Position numbers and translations under genes: made by a program | In this document: positions 25,585-36,415 of the stretch, piece by piece | Layout of the letters: each line of letters begins with the position of its first letter | Numbering within the stretch: position 1 is the stretch's first letter | The notes under the pieces: generated by a model | The model's input: only the letters and a program-made list of their open reading frames with translations | Databases searched by the model: none | Told to the model about the DNA's origin: nothing | Source of the DNA: Pseudomonadota bacterium | GTDB taxonomy: Bacteria > Pseudomonadota > Gammaproteobacteria > Burkholderiales > Rhodocyclaceae | NCBI GenBank assembly: GCA_018262235.1 | Contig: JAGTRY010000015.1 | Location: forward strand, 1 to 52,550 | Direction: 5' to 3' | Length of the DNA stretch: 52,550 bases

Positions 25585-26829
25585 ATGATGCAAAACATTC
25601 CTTTGGCCGCTGCGATGGCGCGCCATGCCACGAGACTGGTCCGGATCGGGCCTGTGCAGGTGGGTTCCTCTGCGCCGATCGTAGTGCAGTCGATGACCAA
25701 CACCGATACGGCCGATCACGTTGCGACCGCGATCCAGATCGCCCAGCTGGCGCGTGCCGGTTCGGAGCTGGTGCGGATTACCGTCAACAATGACGAGTCG
25801 GCCAAGGCGGTGCCGAAGATCCGCGAGCAGTTGCTCAAGATGGGAGTGAGCGTGCCGCTGATCGGCGATTTTCATTACAACGGCCACAAGCTGTTGATCG
25901 ACAATCCGGCCTGTGCCGAAGTGCTCGACAAATACCGCATCAACCCCGGCAACGTGGGGCAGGGCGCCAAGCATGACGTACAGTTCGGGCAGATTGTTGA
26001 ACTGGCTTGCAAATATGACAAACCGGTTCGCATCGGGGTGAATTGGGGCAGTCTCGATCAGTCCGTCCTGGCCCGCATGATGGATGCCAACAGTCAGCGT
26101 GCCGAGCCGTGGGGTGTGAGCGCCGTGATGCGCGAGGCGCTTGTGGTGTCCGCGCTGGAGTCTGCACAGATGGCCGAAGATGTAGGCCTGGCGGGGGACC
26201 GCATCATCCTGTCATGCAAGGTGTCGAGTGTGCAGGATCTGATCGCCACCTACCGCGAACTGGCCCGGCGCTGTGACTATCCGCTGCATCTGGGGCTGAC
26301 CGAGGCGGGCATGGGCAGCAAGGGCATTGTGGCCTCGACTGCCGCACTGGGCGTGCTTCTTCAGGAGGGGATTGGTGACACGATCCGTGTTTCCCTGACC
26401 CCGGAGCCCGGTGGTGCGCGGACCCAGGAAGTTGTCGTTGCCCAGGAGATCCTGCAGAGCATGGGGTTGCGTGCCTTCACGCCGATGGTCACGGCTTGTC
26501 CTGGTTGCGGTCGTACCACCAGTACGTTCTTCCAGGAACTGGCGCAGAGCGTGCAGAACTACGTGCGGGAACAAATGCCGGTGTGGCGTGACCAATATGA
26601 CGGCGTGGAAAATCTGACGCTGGCGGTGATGGGGTGTGTGGTCAATGGCCCCGGTGAGAGCAAGCACGCCAATATCGGCATTTCCCTGCCAGGGACGGGC
26701 GAGACGCCTGCTGCGCCGGTTTTCATCGACGGGCAAAAAGCCATGACTTTACGGGGCGACAACATTGCCGCCGAATTCCACGCCATCCTGAACGACTACG
26801 TGGCAACCAAATACACCAAGAAGAACTGA
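25585..26829 (+). CDS. ispG: 4-hydroxy-3-methylbut-2-en-1-yl diphosphate synthase
   Basis: 414 residues. It is the 4Fe-4S enzyme that reduces MEcPP to HMBPP in the non-mevalonate isoprenoid pathway. Cluster ligands are in C-P-G-C-G-R-T and [10 protein letters not shown]. The N-terminal [11 protein letters not shown] is also diagnostic. The length of 410-430 suits the betaproteobacterial form. Start ATG 25585, with a second ATG right behind it. Confidence 0.97.
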   Translation: MMQNIPLAAAMARHATRLVRIGPVQVGSSAPIVVQSMTNTDTADHVATAIQIAQLARAGSELVRITVNNDESAKAVPKIREQLLKMGVSVPLIGDFHYNGHKLLIDNPACAEVLDKYRINPGNVGQGAKHDVQFGQIVELACKYDKPVRIGVNWGSLDQSVLARMMDANSQRAEPWGVSAVMREALVVSALESAQMAEDVGLAGDRIILSCKVSSVQDLIATYRELARRCDYPLHLGLTEAGMGSKGIVASTAALGVLLQEGIGDTIRVSLTPEPGGARTQEVVVAQEILQSMGLRAFTPMVTACPGCGRTTSTFFQELAQSVQNYVREQMPVWRDQYDGVENLTLAVMGCVVNGPGESKHANIGISLPGTGETPAAPVFIDGQKAMTLRGDNIAAEFHAILNDYVATKYTKKN

Positions 26830-26832
26830 TTG

Positions 26833-28119
26833 ATGAGCACCAAACTGCAAGGCCTGCGTGGCATGAATGACTTGCTCCCGGATGAGGCGGAGCGCTGGGA
26901 AGCGTTCGAAGCGATCGTGCGCGACTGGCTCAAGAGCTACGGCTACCGGCCGATCCGTACTCCGATTGTCGAGGCGACCTCTCTGTTCTGCCGTGGGGTG
27001 GGCGAGCACACCGACATCGTCGAAAAGGAAATGTACTCGTTCGAGGATCGTCTGAACGGCGAGCAGATCACGTTGCGCCCTGAAGGCACGGCCTCTTGTG
27101 TACGGTCCGTGATCGAGCACAACCTGCTCTTCCAGCAGCCGCAGCGTTTGTATTACAGCGGACCGATGTTCCGCCACGAGCGTCCCCAGAAAGGGCGTTA
27201 TCGTCAGTTCCATCAGGTCGGGGTGGAAGCACTGGGCTTTGCCGGGCCGGACATCGATGCCGAGCACATCGTGATGTGCCGTCGCTTGTGGGACGACCTT
27301 GGGCTGGAAGATGTCGAGCTGCAGCTCAACTCGCTGGGCGATGCGGAAGAACGTGCGCGTCACCGCAGCGAATTGATTGCCTATCTGCAACGTCACGAGG
27401 CGGACCTGGACGAAGATGGCAAACGCCGTCTGCTGACCAATCCCCTGCGGGTGCTGGACACCAAGAATCCGGCCTTGCAAGGCATTGTGGAGGGGGCACC
27501 GCAGCTTATCGCGTATCTTGGCGAAGAATCCTTGAAGCACTTTGAAACCGTGCAAGCCTTGCTGCGAGAGGCCGCCGTGCCCTATCGCATCAATCCGCGC
27601 CTGGTGCGGGGGCTGGACTATTACAACCGTACCGTGTTCGAATGGACGACTTCGCGCTTGGGCGCACAGGCGACTTTCTGTGGCGGTGGGCGCTACGACC
27701 CCCTGATTGCCCAGCTCGGTGGCCGGCCGGCCCCGGCGTGTGGTTTTGCCATGGGGATGGAGCGGGTGATGTTGCTCTGGCTGGAAGGGCAGGACACGGA
27801 CGTGCCGCTGGTGAGTCCCGATGTATACGTCGTGCATCAGGGGGACGCCGCGCTGGGCTTCGCTTTCCGCGCGGCCGAGCAACTGCGCAGTGCCGGATTT
27901 TCGGTGGTTTTCCACTGTGGTGGTGGCAGTTTCAAGTCCCAGATGAAAAAAGCTGATGGTTCGCGAGCGACGTATGCCGTGATCGTAGGGGATGATGAGG
28001 CGGCCGCTGGTGTGGTTGCGCTCAAGCCACTGCGTGAAGTGGGCGAGCAGATCAGTGTGACGCCTGAAAGATTGACTGAATTGCTGGCAGATCGCCTTTA
28101 CGGTGTTCAACCAGCCTGA
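26833..28119 (+). CDS. hisS: Histidyl-tRNA synthetase
   Basis: 428 residues from the ATG at 26833; a TTG one codon earlier is in frame but less likely. Class II synthetase motifs: G-M-N-D-L-L-P, motif 2 around [16 protein letters not shown] and the histidine-specific [12 protein letters not shown]. The C-terminal anticodon-binding domain is complete. It charges tRNA-His. Confidence 0.97.
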   Translation: MSTKLQGLRGMNDLLPDEAERWEAFEAIVRDWLKSYGYRPIRTPIVEATSLFCRGVGEHTDIVEKEMYSFEDRLNGEQITLRPEGTASCVRSVIEHNLLFQQPQRLYYSGPMFRHERPQKGRYRQFHQVGVEALGFAGPDIDAEHIVMCRRLWDDLGLEDVELQLNSLGDAEERARHRSELIAYLQRHEADLDEDGKRRLLTNPLRVLDTKNPALQGIVEGAPQLIAYLGEESLKHFETVQALLREAAVPYRINPRLVRGLDYYNRTVFEWTTSRLGAQATFCGGGRYDPLIAQLGGRPAPACGFAMGMERVMLLWLEGQDTDVPLVSPDVYVVHQGDAALGFAFRAAEQLRSAGFSVVFHCGGGSFKSQMKKADGSRATYAVIVGDDEAAAGVVALKPLREVGEQISVTPERLTELLADRLYGVQPA

Positions 28120-28144
28120 TTTTTGAAAGCAAGGAACGAGACAA

Positions 28145-28798
28145 ATGGCAGTTTACGATCTTGAAGAGCAGGAACAGCTCTCGGCCATGAAGGCCTGGTG
28201 GGAAAAGAACGGTAACCGTGTGACGGGAGTGGTCCTCGCGATTGCGCTGGTCGTGCTCGGGGTACAGGGCTGGCGCTGGTATCAGGCACGGCAGGCTGCC
28301 GAAGCGGGCGCAATTTTCGGTGCGGTGACCCAGGCAGATCAGGGCAAGGATGTCGCCAAACTGCGCGTACTGACGGATGAACTCATCAGCAAGCATGCCA
28401 ACATGCCGACGGCAGAATTGGCTGCGCTGCTGGTCGCCAAGGCAGAGATCGGCGCAGGAGATGGCAAAGCTGCGCGCAGCAAACTGGAATGGGCCGCTAG
28501 CAAAGGTTCCGATCCGCTGCTGCGTGACCTGGCCCGCTTGCGTCTGGCTGGCGTTCAACTTGACGAGAAGGACTATGCTGCAGCGCTCAAGACGCTCGAA
28601 GCGGCGCCTTCCGGCGAGGCATTTACCGCACGGTTCGAGGATTTGCGCGGCGATGTACTGTTTGCCAAGGGCGAGCAGGATGCTGCGCGTGACGCCTACA
28701 AAAAGGCCGCAGAGGCGATTGCCAAGCAAGGCGGCACACAGTCGGCCAGCTTCCGCTCCGTCGTGCAAACCAAACTGGATGCCCTCGGAGGGGCCTGA
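28145..28798 (+). CDS. yfgM: YfgM-like TPR membrane protein (SecYEG/BamB-associated)
   Basis: 217 residues. The N-terminal D-L-E-E-Q-E-Q-L-S-A-M-K-A-W-W and a single membrane helix at about 26-45 precede a periplasmic TPR-like domain. E. coli YfgM is an ancillary subunit of the SecYEG translocon that connects it with periplasmic chaperones. As in E. coli it sits directly between hisS and bamB. Its TGA shares a base with the bamB ATG. Confidence 0.92.
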   Translation: MAVYDLEEQEQLSAMKAWWEKNGNRVTGVVLAIALVVLGVQGWRWYQARQAAEAGAIFGAVTQADQGKDVAKLRVLTDELISKHANMPTAELAALLVAKAEIGAGDGKAARSKLEWAASKGSDPLLRDLARLRLAGVQLDEKDYAAALKTLEAAPSGEAFTARFEDLRGDVLFAKGEQDAARDAYKKAAEAIAKQGGTQSASFRSVVQTKLDALGGA

Positions 28799-29934
28799 TG
28801 AAACTTCGCGTACTCGCTGTTCTGGCTCTGGCTTCGTCCCTGAGCGGTTGTTTTCTGTGGTCTTCCAGCAAGGGACCACAACCTTCGCCTCTGCCTGTGT
28901 TTCAACCGACGGGTTCGTTGAAAGCGCTCTGGCATGGCGGGGTGGGTTCCACCGAAGCTTCCATGCTGCGTCCCGCTTTGGCGGGCGGCAGTGTCTATGC
29001 GGCGGGGCGCAGCGGCAACCTGGCGCGTTTTGATGCGGCGGGTCGTGAACTGTGGCGGGTGAAGAGCGGTCCTCGCCTGTCGGGTGGCGTAGGCAGTGAC
29101 AGCGCGCTGGTGGTCGTTGCCAGTAGCGATGGCGAGTTGTGGGCGCATGATGCCGACAAGGGAACCTTGCGCTGGAAGGTCCCGGTCGAAGGCGAAGTGC
29201 TGGCGACCCCGCTGGTCGCTGGTGATCTGGTTGTTGTGCGGGTGGGTGACAATCTGCTGGCTGCATATGGTGCGGCAGACGGCAAACGGCGCTGGATCTA
29301 CCAGCGCGCCCAGTCTCCGCTGGCGCTGCGTAATCACGCCGGTTTGCTGCAGGTAGGTGAATTGCTGATCGCGGGATTCCCCGGCGGCAAGCTGGTGGCC
29401 GTCAGCCTCAATGGTGGCGTGCAGCGCTGGGAAGCGACGATTACCCAACCCAAGGGGTCGAATGAACTGGAGCGGATGAGTGACGTGGTTGGCACCCCGG
29501 TATTGCGGGGCGACATGGTCTGCGTTGCCGCGTTCCAGGGGCGGGTCGCGTGTGTGGACAAGGATAGCGGCGTGGTGCGCTGGACGCGCGACTTTTCCGC
29601 GGCTGTCGGCGTGGATGCCGATGCGAAGACACTCTATGTAACAGAGGCGTCGGATGCCGTGTATTCGCTCGACGCAAGTTCTGGCTCCACCAACTGGAAA
29701 CAGGACAAGCTCCTGTACCGCAAGCTTGGGCAACCCGTCATCGTCGGGAATTCATTGGTGGTTGCCGATGCGGAAGGCTATGTGCATGTGCTGAGCCGTC
29801 AGGACGGGCATTTCATCGCCCGCTTGCGCGTGGATAGTTCCGGCGTCAGCGCTCCCTTGGCGGCTTTGCCAAACAATGCGGTGGCTGTGCAAGCCAATGA
29901 TGGCAGCCTGTATGCGCTGGCCATTCCGCAGTAA
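28798..29934 (+). CDS. bamB: Outer-membrane protein assembly factor BamB (lipoprotein)
   Basis: 378 residues. The signal peptide ends L-S-G-C (C18). The mature part is an eight-bladed PQQ-type beta propeller with recurring blades such as L-W-R-V-K, L-R-W-K-V, R-R-W-I-Y and V-R-W-T-R. BamB is part of the BAM complex that folds outer-membrane beta barrels, which would include the LptD encoded further right. It follows yfgM with a one-base overlap. Confidence 0.95.
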   Translation: MKLRVLAVLALASSLSGCFLWSSSKGPQPSPLPVFQPTGSLKALWHGGVGSTEASMLRPALAGGSVYAAGRSGNLARFDAAGRELWRVKSGPRLSGGVGSDSALVVVASSDGELWAHDADKGTLRWKVPVEGEVLATPLVAGDLVVVRVGDNLLAAYGAADGKRRWIYQRAQSPLALRNHAGLLQVGELLIAGFPGGKLVAVSLNGGVQRWEATITQPKGSNELERMSDVVGTPVLRGDMVCVAAFQGRVACVDKDSGVVRWTRDFSAAVGVDADAKTLYVTEASDAVYSLDASSGSTNWKQDKLLYRKLGQPVIVGNSLVVADAEGYVHVLSRQDGHFIARLRVDSSGVSAPLAALPNNAVAVQANDGSLYALAIPQ

Positions 29935-29952
29935 GTCGTTGCTGGAGTCGCA

Positions 29953-31281
29953 GTGAAACCTACGCTGGTGCTGGTCGGCCGACCCAATGTCGGCAAGTCC
30001 ACTCTTTTCAACCGCCTGACACGGACGCGTGATGCGCTGGTGGCGGATATGCCCGGTCTGACACGGGATCGCCATTACGGGATCGGACGTGTCGGCGCGC
30101 GCGCCTATCTGGTCGTGGATACCGGGGGCTTCGAGCCGAACGCCAAGGATGGCATTGTTGCCGAAATGGCGCGGCAGGCTGAATCTGCGATTGCGGAAGG
30201 TGATGCCCTGGTGTTCCTCGTGGATGGCCGGGTGGGTCTGACCCCGCATGACAAGCAGATCGCCGATACTTTGCGTCGTTCGGGCCGTCCGGTGTACCTT
30301 GCCGTGAACAAGGGCGAGGGGATGAATCGCGACACCTTCAGTGCCGAGTTCCACGAACTGGGCTTTGGTCAGCCCTATGTGATCTCGGGGGCGCATGGCG
30401 AAGGCGTGCGCAATCTGATCGATCTCATCATGGAAGGCTTTCCGGAAGAGACGGAGGGTGAGGAAGATGCGGGGGCTGGCCCGAAGGTGGCCATTGTCGG
30501 ACGCCCCAATGTCGGCAAGTCCACCCTCATCAATGCCCTGCTCGGCGAAGATCGCGTGATTGCATTCGACATGCCGGGGACAACGCGGGATGCAATCGAA
30601 ATTCCCTTCGAGCGCAACGGCAAAGCCTATACCCTGATCGACACGGCAGGGCTGCGTCGACGCGGCAAGGTTTTTGAAGCCATCGAGAAGTTCTCGGTGA
30701 TCAAGACCTTGCAGGCGGTTGAAGAAGCCAACGTGGTCGTGCTGGTACTGGATGCCAGTCAGGATATTTCCGATCAGGATGCCCACATTGCCGGCTTCGT
30801 GCTGGAGGCCGGTCGGGCGCTGGTCCTGGCAGTGAACAAGTGGGACGATGTGGACGAATACCGCCGTGAGCGCGTCAAGGCGGATATCGAGCGCAAGTTG
30901 CACTTCCTGGGCTTTGCCCGCCATCACTACATTTCGGCCTTGCAGGCTCAGGGAATCGGCCCTTTGCTCAAGTCCGTCGACCTTGCTTTCGCCGCGGCCA
31001 TGGCGAAATTGCCGACGCCGAAGTTGACGCGCACCTTGGTCGAGGCGATTGCCAAGCAGCAACCGCCGCGGCAAGGCATTTTCCGACCCAAGATGCGTTA
31101 TGCCCATCAGGGTGGGCAGAATCCGCCTGTCGTGGTCATTCATGGCAATGCGCTGGAGCATATCCCCGAGGCCTATCGCCGCTATCTGGAGCGGACCTTC
31201 ATGGATGTGTTCAAGTTGCAGGGAACGCCGTTGCGCATTGAGTTCCGAACTGCGCGCAACCCCTATGCCGAGAAGGACTAA
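29953..31281 (+). CDS. der: Ribosome-associated GTPase Der (EngA)
   Basis: 442 residues from a GTG start. Two tandem GTPase domains each carry G-R-P-N-V-G-K-S (residues 9-16 and about 180-187), with D-T-G-G-F and D-T-A-G-L as switch-II motifs and N-K-G/N-K-W-D for guanine. A C-terminal KH-like domain completes the protein. Der acts in assembly of the 50S ribosomal subunit. Confidence 0.97.
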   Translation: MKPTLVLVGRPNVGKSTLFNRLTRTRDALVADMPGLTRDRHYGIGRVGARAYLVVDTGGFEPNAKDGIVAEMARQAESAIAEGDALVFLVDGRVGLTPHDKQIADTLRRSGRPVYLAVNKGEGMNRDTFSAEFHELGFGQPYVISGAHGEGVRNLIDLIMEGFPEETEGEEDAGAGPKVAIVGRPNVGKSTLINALLGEDRVIAFDMPGTTRDAIEIPFERNGKAYTLIDTAGLRRRGKVFEAIEKFSVIKTLQAVEEANVVVLVLDASQDISDQDAHIAGFVLEAGRALVLAVNKWDDVDEYRRERVKADIERKLHFLGFARHHYISALQAQGIGPLLKSVDLAFAAAMAKLPTPKLTRTLVEAIAKQQPPRQGIFRPKMRYAHQGGQNPPVVVIHGNALEHIPEAYRRYLERTFMDVFKLQGTPLRIEFRTARNPYAEKD

Positions 31282-31371
31282 GCCTGCTATCCTTTCACGC
31301 CTGTTCGTGCTCCACACCGGACCGGGCTGTAGCTGTATCACCCCATAACAATACACATGAGGGCCACAACC

Positions 31372-31629
31372 ATGAGCAACAAAGGCCAATTGCTGCAAGA
31401 CCCCTTTCTTAACGTCCTGCGCCGGGAACATATTCCCGTTTCCATCTATCTGGTCAACGGCATCAAGCTGCAAGGTCACATCGAGTCTTTTGATCAGTAT
31501 GTGGTGTTGTTGAAGAACACCGTCACCCAGATGGTCTACAAACACGCCATCTCGACTGTCGTACCGGCTCGCGCGGTGTCCATCCCGCATGAAAACGGTG
31601 CCGCTGCGGCAGAGGCTCCCACGGAGTAA
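31372..31629 (+). CDS. hfq: RNA chaperone Hfq
   Basis: 85 residues from the ATG at 31372; an ATG at 31357 is in frame but would place the GAGGG ribosome-binding site inside the gene. Sm1 (Q-D-P-F-L-N-x-L-R) and Sm2 ([10 protein letters not shown]) motifs are intact. The hexamer pairs small RNAs with mRNAs. The C-terminal tail is short and Ala/Glu rich. The order der-hfq-hflX is typical of betaproteobacteria. Confidence 0.97.
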   Translation: MSNKGQLLQDPFLNVLRREHIPVSIYLVNGIKLQGHIESFDQYVVLLKNTVTQMVYKHAISTVVPARAVSIPHENGAAAAEAPTE

Positions 31630-31644
31630 CGTTGTTTCAGGCCG

Positions 31645-31662
31645 GGCCAGCCAAGGCTGGCC
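31645..31662 (+). terminator. Hairpin after hfq, possible partial terminator
   Basis: GGCCAGC and GCTGGCC (within 31645-31662) form a 7-bp stem with a 4-base loop, 16 bases after the hfq stop. No U-tract follows, so read-through into hflX is expected. Confidence 0.4.
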
Positions 31663-31746
31663 TGATACACACTTCCTGCATGTTCCATATCCTTTCCGTC
31701 CGGCAGTGGCATTCGGTCACCGCTGGACTTTTGCTTGTCTGTCCGC

Positions 31747-32913
31747 ATGTTTGAACGCCCTGATTCTGCAGGCAATCGTGCTGTGTTGGTGCAGCTGGAT
31801 TTTGGCGACGCAGGCCTGGCTGAATGCCTCGCCGAGTTGCAATTACTCGCAGCCTCTGCAGGTGCCGAGACGGCCGCAATCATCCAGGGGCGGCGGCGTG
31901 CACCGGACTCTGCGCTGTATGCAGGCTCCGGCAAAGTGGAGGAAATCGCTGCAGCCATAGCGGCTCATGATGCGGATATCGTCATATTCAATCATGAGCT
32001 GAGTGCGGGCCAGCAACGGAATCTTGAGCAAGCGTTGCAGCGGCGCGTGGTGGATCGTACCGCCCTGATCCTCGACATTTTTGCCTTGCGTGCAAAAAGC
32101 CATGAAGGCAAGTTGCAGGTCGAGCTTGCCCAGCTTGAGCATATGGCGACGCGCCTGGTGCGTGGCTGGACCCACCTGGAGCGCCAGAAGGGCGGGATAG
32201 GTTTGCGTGGCCCGGGCGAAAAGCAGCTTGAAACTGACCGGCGTTTGCTGGGTAACCGGGTCAAGCTCCTCAAGGATCGGCTCAGGCAATTGGAAAAGCA
32301 GCGTAAAGTCCGGCGCCGCTCAAGGGAACGTAGTGAGGTACCGATGGTCTCACTGGTGGGATACACCAATGCGGGCAAATCAACCTTGTTCAATGCGCTG
32401 ACCAAAGCCGGGGCCTATGCTGCCGATCAGTTGTTCGCAACGCTTGATACGACTTCACGGCGCGTCTACCTGGAAGATGCACAGCGTCATGTTGTGCTTT
32501 CCGATACGGTAGGCTTCATCCGGGATTTGCCTCACTCAGTGGTGGCAGCCTTTCATGCCACGCTCGAAGAAACAGCCAACGCGGATCTCTTGCTGCACGT
32601 GGTGGATGCTTCGTCCAGCGACCGTGAAGCGCAGATTGCGGTGGTCAACAGTGTCCTGCGCGAGATCGGGGCGGGAGATGTCCCGCAGATCCTGGTCTGG
32701 AACAAGATTGATATGACCCATGGGCTGCCGGCTATTGAGGGAGATGGCTATGGTAAAATCAATCGCGTTTTGCTCAGTGCCCGTACCGGCGATGGGTTAG
32801 GCTTGTTGCGCAGTGCGCTGACAACCCAGATTTTTCCCGCACTATCCACCGACCAGACCGAAGAAGCCGGACTGGTTTTTCCAACCGACGATCCCGACCG
32901 AGCATCCACATGA
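31747..32913 (+). CDS. hflX: Ribosome-rescue GTPase HflX
   Basis: 388 residues from the ATG at 31747; a TTG four codons earlier is the alternative and neither has a strong ribosome-binding site. N-terminal HflX domain (G-S-G-K-V-E-E-I, then H-E-L-S-A-G-Q-Q-R-N-L-E), then the G domain with G-Y-T-N-A-G-K-S-T-L (about 203-212) and D-T-V-G-F-I-R-D-L-P. HflX splits stalled 70S ribosomes after heat stress. The stop overlaps an upstream candidate start of hflK. Confidence 0.96.
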   Translation: MFERPDSAGNRAVLVQLDFGDAGLAECLAELQLLAASAGAETAAIIQGRRRAPDSALYAGSGKVEEIAAAIAAHDADIVIFNHELSAGQQRNLEQALQRRVVDRTALILDIFALRAKSHEGKLQVELAQLEHMATRLVRGWTHLERQKGGIGLRGPGEKQLETDRRLLGNRVKLLKDRLRQLEKQRKVRRRSRERSEVPMVSLVGYTNAGKSTLFNALTKAGAYAADQLFATLDTTSRRVYLEDAQRHVVLSDTVGFIRDLPHSVVAAFHATLEETANADLLLHVVDASSSDREAQIAVVNSVLREIGAGDVPQILVWNKIDMTHGLPAIEGDGYGKINRVLLSARTGDGLGLLRSALTTQIFPALSTDQTEEAGLVFPTDDPDRAST

Positions 32914-32927
32914 TTACCGGACTTCTC

Positions 32928-34160
32928 ATGTCAATCAATGATCCACGCTGGGGCAACAACCAGAGTGACGACAAGCGCGGAAGCGACCAAGGCCCTCCGG
33001 ATCTCGAAGACATCTGGCGTGATTTCAACAAGCGACTGGGCGGCATGTTCGGTCGTGGTGGCGCTGGAGGGGGAGACAATCCGCCTCCGGTCTCGCCGAG
33101 GCAATGGGGTGGCGGCGTCGGCCTGATCGCAGGGGTGGTCGTGCTGTTGTGGCTGGGCAGCGGGTTTTATACCGTCGATGCGAGCGAACGCGGCGTGGTA
33201 CTGCGCTTTGGCAAGTTCCAGGAAGTGACCAAAGAAGGCCTGCAATGGCATATCCCCTATCCGTTCGAATCAGTCGAGCTGGTCAACATGACCCGCGTGC
33301 GGACGGTGGAAATCGGCTTTCGTGCGTCGGATCGGGCGAAAGATCTCCATGAATCCTTGATGCTGACCGATGACGAAAACATTGTCAGCATCCAGTTGGC
33401 GGTGCAATACACCCTGAGTGACGCAGCCGAGTTCCTGTTCAGCAACAAGGATCCGGATGCCATGGTCAAGCAGGTGGCCGAATCGGCCATGCGCGAAATC
33501 GTCGGCAAGAGCAAGATGGATTTCGTGCTCTACGAAGGACGTGAGGCGGTAGCCAAAGAAGCGCATCTGCTGATCCAGCGCATCCTGAATGATTACAAGC
33601 TGGGTGACTACAAAGGCAGCGGCATCCAGGTCAGCAAGGTGACGATGCAGAACGCACAACCGCCCGAGCAGGTTCAGGAAGCTTTTAATGACGCCGTCAA
33701 GGCCGGACAGGATCGCGAGCGTCTCAAGAACGAGGGCCAGAGCTATTTCAACGATGTCGTGCCGAAAGCCGAGGGCTCGGCTGCGCGTTTGCGGGAAGAG
33801 GCCATGGGTTACTCCGGTCGGGTGGTGGCACAGGCAGAAGGGGATGCGAGCCGTTTCAAACAGGTCTTTGCAGAGTATGCCAAGGCGCCTGAAGTGACAC
33901 GTAACCGCATGTACATCGACGCGATGCAGCAAGTCTATTCCAACACCAGCAAGATCATGATCGACGCCAAAGGCAACGGCAATCTGCTCTATCTGCCCTT
34001 GGACAAACTGATGCAGTCTGGCCAGCCCGTACAGCCGGACGCGGCCAGTGCCACGTCTTCGAAACCTGCCGCACCCGAGACGCCGTCGGCTTTGCCGCGG
34101 CAAGATGCCGATAGTCGTAGCCGCGATGCCTTGCGCAATCGCGAGCGGGGAGATCGCTGA
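32928..34160 (+). CDS. hflK: Membrane protease regulator HflK
   Basis: 410 residues if started at ATG 32928, giving M-S-I-N-D-P-R-W-G-N-N, the usual betaproteobacterial N-terminus. An ATG at 32910 overlapping the hflX stop adds six residues and cannot be excluded. A Gly-rich cytosolic head, a membrane helix at about 60-80 and a band-7/SPFH domain (G-V-V-L-R-F-G-K) follow. With HflC it forms a cage around FtsH that restrains membrane protein degradation. TGATG links it to hflC. Confidence 0.95.
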   Translation: MSINDPRWGNNQSDDKRGSDQGPPDLEDIWRDFNKRLGGMFGRGGAGGGDNPPPVSPRQWGGGVGLIAGVVVLLWLGSGFYTVDASERGVVLRFGKFQEVTKEGLQWHIPYPFESVELVNMTRVRTVEIGFRASDRAKDLHESLMLTDDENIVSIQLAVQYTLSDAAEFLFSNKDPDAMVKQVAESAMREIVGKSKMDFVLYEGREAVAKEAHLLIQRILNDYKLGDYKGSGIQVSKVTMQNAQPPEQVQEAFNDAVKAGQDRERLKNEGQSYFNDVVPKAEGSAARLREEAMGYSGRVVAQAEGDASRFKQVFAEYAKAPEVTRNRMYIDAMQQVYSNTSKIMIDAKGNGNLLYLPLDKLMQSGQPVQPDAASATSSKPAAPETPSALPRQDADSRSRDALRNRERGDR

Positions 34161-35047
34161 TGAATTCGCGTTTGCCTGTTTTTGCCGGGTTGGCCCTGTT
34201 TGTGGTGGTCCTGCTGTCGATGTCTGTCTTTACGGTCGACCAGCGTAATTACGCGCTGGTTTTCCAGATGGGCGAGATCAAGCGTTTCGAAATGGAGCCT
34301 GGTCTCAAGTTCAAGCTGCCGCTGATCCAGGATGTGAAGTACTTTGACCGGCGCATCCTCACGCTCGATTCCCCCGAATCGGAGTTGTTCCAGACGGCTG
34401 AGAAGAAGAACGTGCTGGTGGATTCCTTCGTCAAGTGGCGCATCAAGGATCCGGCCGTCTTCTATCGTGCTTTTGGCGTGGAAGAAGTCCGGGCGCGCAG
34501 CCGTCTTGAGCAGACCGTCAATGCCGTGCTGCGCGAAGAGTTCGGGACCCGCCAGATGCACGATGTGATTTCCGGTGAACGCCAGAATCTGATGGCTGCC
34601 GTGAAGGCCAAGGCTGCTGCAGACTCCGTGCAATATGGCGTCGAGATCGTTGATGTGCGGGTCAAGCGCGTGGAATTGCCCACCGACGTGAGTGATTCGG
34701 TGTATCGCCGGATGGAAGCTGAACGCAAGCGCGTGGCCAATGAGCTGCGTTCGACTGGTGGTGCAGAAGCGGAACAGATCAAGGCGGATGCTGACAAGCG
34801 GCGTGAGGTCGTGGTGGCCGAGGCGTATCGTGATGCCCAGAAGATCAAGGGCGAGGGCGACGCCAAGGCGGCGGCAATCTACGCCGAAGCATTCGGGCGC
34901 AGTCCTGAGTTCTATCGCTTCTGGCGCAGCATGGAAGCGTACAAGCAGACCTTCCGCAGCAAGAGCGATGTGCTGGTGGTCGATCCATCCTCCGATTTCT
35001 TCAAGTACATGAAGAGCGGTGGTACGGGCAAAGAGGGCGGCAAGTAG
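34160..35047 (+). CDS. hflC: Membrane protease regulator HflC
   Basis: 295 residues. N-terminal membrane anchor (about 7-24), then an SPFH domain (V-D-Q-R-N-Y-A-L-V-F-Q-M-G-E-I), with V-K-R-V-E-L-P and A-E-A-Y-R-D-A-Q-K-I-K-G-E-G-D-A-K-A-A further on, which are diagnostic for HflC. It is the partner of HflK in the FtsH complex. It starts in the hflK stop codon. Confidence 0.96.
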   Translation: MNSRLPVFAGLALFVVVLLSMSVFTVDQRNYALVFQMGEIKRFEMEPGLKFKLPLIQDVKYFDRRILTLDSPESELFQTAEKKNVLVDSFVKWRIKDPAVFYRAFGVEEVRARSRLEQTVNAVLREEFGTRQMHDVISGERQNLMAAVKAKAAADSVQYGVEIVDVRVKRVELPTDVSDSVYRRMEAERKRVANELRSTGGAEAEQIKADADKRREVVVAEAYRDAQKIKGEGDAKAAAIYAEAFGRSPEFYRFWRSMEAYKQTFRSKSDVLVVDPSSDFFKYMKSGGTGKEGGK

Positions 35048-35049
35048 CC

Positions 35050-35235
35050 ATGTTGCGTTTCGTCCTGGCGGCATTTGCAGTGATGCTGATGCTCGAAGGC
35101 CTGCTGCCCCTCGTGGCGCCGACCCTTTGGCGTGAAACCTTTCTCCGCATCACGCGTATGGCGGATGGGCAGATCCGTTTCATCGGCCTGATGTCGCTGG
35201 TGGTCGGCGCCGTACTTTTCATCCTGATCAAATAA
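35050..35235 (+). CDS. Small membrane protein of the DUF2065 (YjeT) family
   Basis: 61 residues with two membrane helices (about 3-24 and 41-60) around [15 protein letters not shown]. The family always sits behind hflC in this neighbourhood. Its function is unknown; association with the HflKC/FtsH complex is a guess from conserved position. It starts 2 bases after hflC. Confidence 0.88.
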   Translation: MLRFVLAAFAVMLMLEGLLPLVAPTLWRETFLRITRMADGQIRFIGLMSLVVGAVLFILIK

Positions 35236-35243
35236 GAGTTCTC

Positions 35244-36404
35244 ATGGCTTTGCCACGCTGGTCTTTGCCCGAATATTTCGAAGACGTGTTGCCGCTTGAG
35301 GCGCAGCGCGTCGAACATCTGCGCCGGATCCTGCTCGACGAATTCCGTCTGCATGGATATCAGCTGGTCATTCCTCCGGTGGTTGAGTTTCTCGATTCAC
35401 TGGTGTCGGGGACCGGGCAGGAGATGGCCGACAGCATGTTCAAGTTTCCGGACCAGATCTCGGGCCGCACCTTGGGCCTGCGCGCGGATACCACGCCGCA
35501 AGTCACCCGGATCGATGCTCACCTGCTCAACCGCAATGGTGTGACCCGGCTTTGCTACTGTGGGCCGGTGGTGCATGTGCTCCCGCGCAGCATGACGGCC
35601 TCGCGCGAGCCCTTGCAGATTGGAGCCGAGCTGTACGGTCACGCCGGAATCGAAGCCGATGTCGAGGTCTTGCGCCTGCTCGCGCGTACGCTGCAGCTGG
35701 CGGGCGCCCGGATGAGCCGCATCGATGTCGGACACGTCGGCCTGTTCCGCACACTGAGCAGCCTGGCTGGCTTGAGTGCCGGGGACGAGAAAGTCCTGTT
35801 CGGGATCTTGCAGGCCAAGGACGTACCCGGCCTGCGGGATTTCGTAACCAGCATTGCCGAACCCGCGCGTTCCGGTCTGCTGGCGCTGCCAGAACTCTAC
35901 GGGGATGCCAATGTGCTGTTGCGGGCACGTGACGTGCTGCCGGATGTTCCCGGCGTGCATGCGGCGCTTGATGAGTTGTTGCATCTGGCACGCCAGTTGG
36001 CGGACCTGCCGCTGAGTTTCGATCTGGCCGACTTGCGTGGTTATTACTATCACACCGGTCTGATGTTTGCGGCTTATAACGGGGCTTCGCCGACGGCAAT
36101 TGCATTGGGCGGACGCTATGATGAGGTGGGGCGTGCGTTTGGACGAGCCCGCCCGGCGACCGGCTTCAGTCTGGATCTGCGCGAACTGGCGGCGCTGGGG
36201 CCGGCGCAGCTTGAGCCGGGTGCGGTACTGGCGCCGGTAGACAATTCCCCCGAGTTGGCGGCGCTGGTGGCTGATCTGCGCAAGTCAGGCGAAGTGGTCG
36301 TGCTGGAGTTGCCGGGACATGCCGGTGACTGGCGCAAAGCCGGATGTTCCCGGCGCATCGTATTGCAGAATGGCGCTTGGTGCGTCGTGGCACTGGAAGA
36401 CTGA
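35244..36404 (+). CDS. hisZ: ATP phosphoribosyltransferase regulatory subunit HisZ
   Basis: 386 residues. It is a histidyl-tRNA synthetase-like protein without aminoacylation activity, with a class II core ([32 protein letters not shown]). It lacks the anticodon-binding domain and the R-G-L-D-Y-Y motif of the true hisS at 26.8 kb. It activates the short form of HisG in the first step of histidine synthesis; hisG is not in the window. The hflC-DUF2065-hisZ-purA order is typical. Confidence 0.93.
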   Translation: MALPRWSLPEYFEDVLPLEAQRVEHLRRILLDEFRLHGYQLVIPPVVEFLDSLVSGTGQEMADSMFKFPDQISGRTLGLRADTTPQVTRIDAHLLNRNGVTRLCYCGPVVHVLPRSMTASREPLQIGAELYGHAGIEADVEVLRLLARTLQLAGARMSRIDVGHVGLFRTLSSLAGLSAGDEKVLFGILQAKDVPGLRDFVTSIAEPARSGLLALPELYGDANVLLRARDVLPDVPGVHAALDELLHLARQLADLPLSFDLADLRGYYYHTGLMFAAYNGASPTAIALGGRYDEVGRAFGRARPATGFSLDLRELAALGPAQLEPGAVLAPVDNSPELAALVADLRKSGEVVVLELPGHAGDWRKAGCSRRIVLQNGAWCVVALED

Positions 36405-36415
36405 GGAAGATTCAA

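Noticed and set aside
29752-31590. Leftward 612-residue frame antisense to bamB, der and hfq
   Set aside because: It lies opposite well-supported genes, has the composition of a GC-bias shadow frame and shows no recognisable motif. Similar long antisense frames at 421-2016, 1938-3284, 5109-6476, 26749-28110, 36116-37711 and 50644-52281 were rejected for the same reason.
35244-36404. A second histidyl-tRNA synthetase
   Set aside because: It lacks the histidine-specific R-G-L-D-Y-Y motif and the anticodon-binding domain, and sits in the standard hisZ position.
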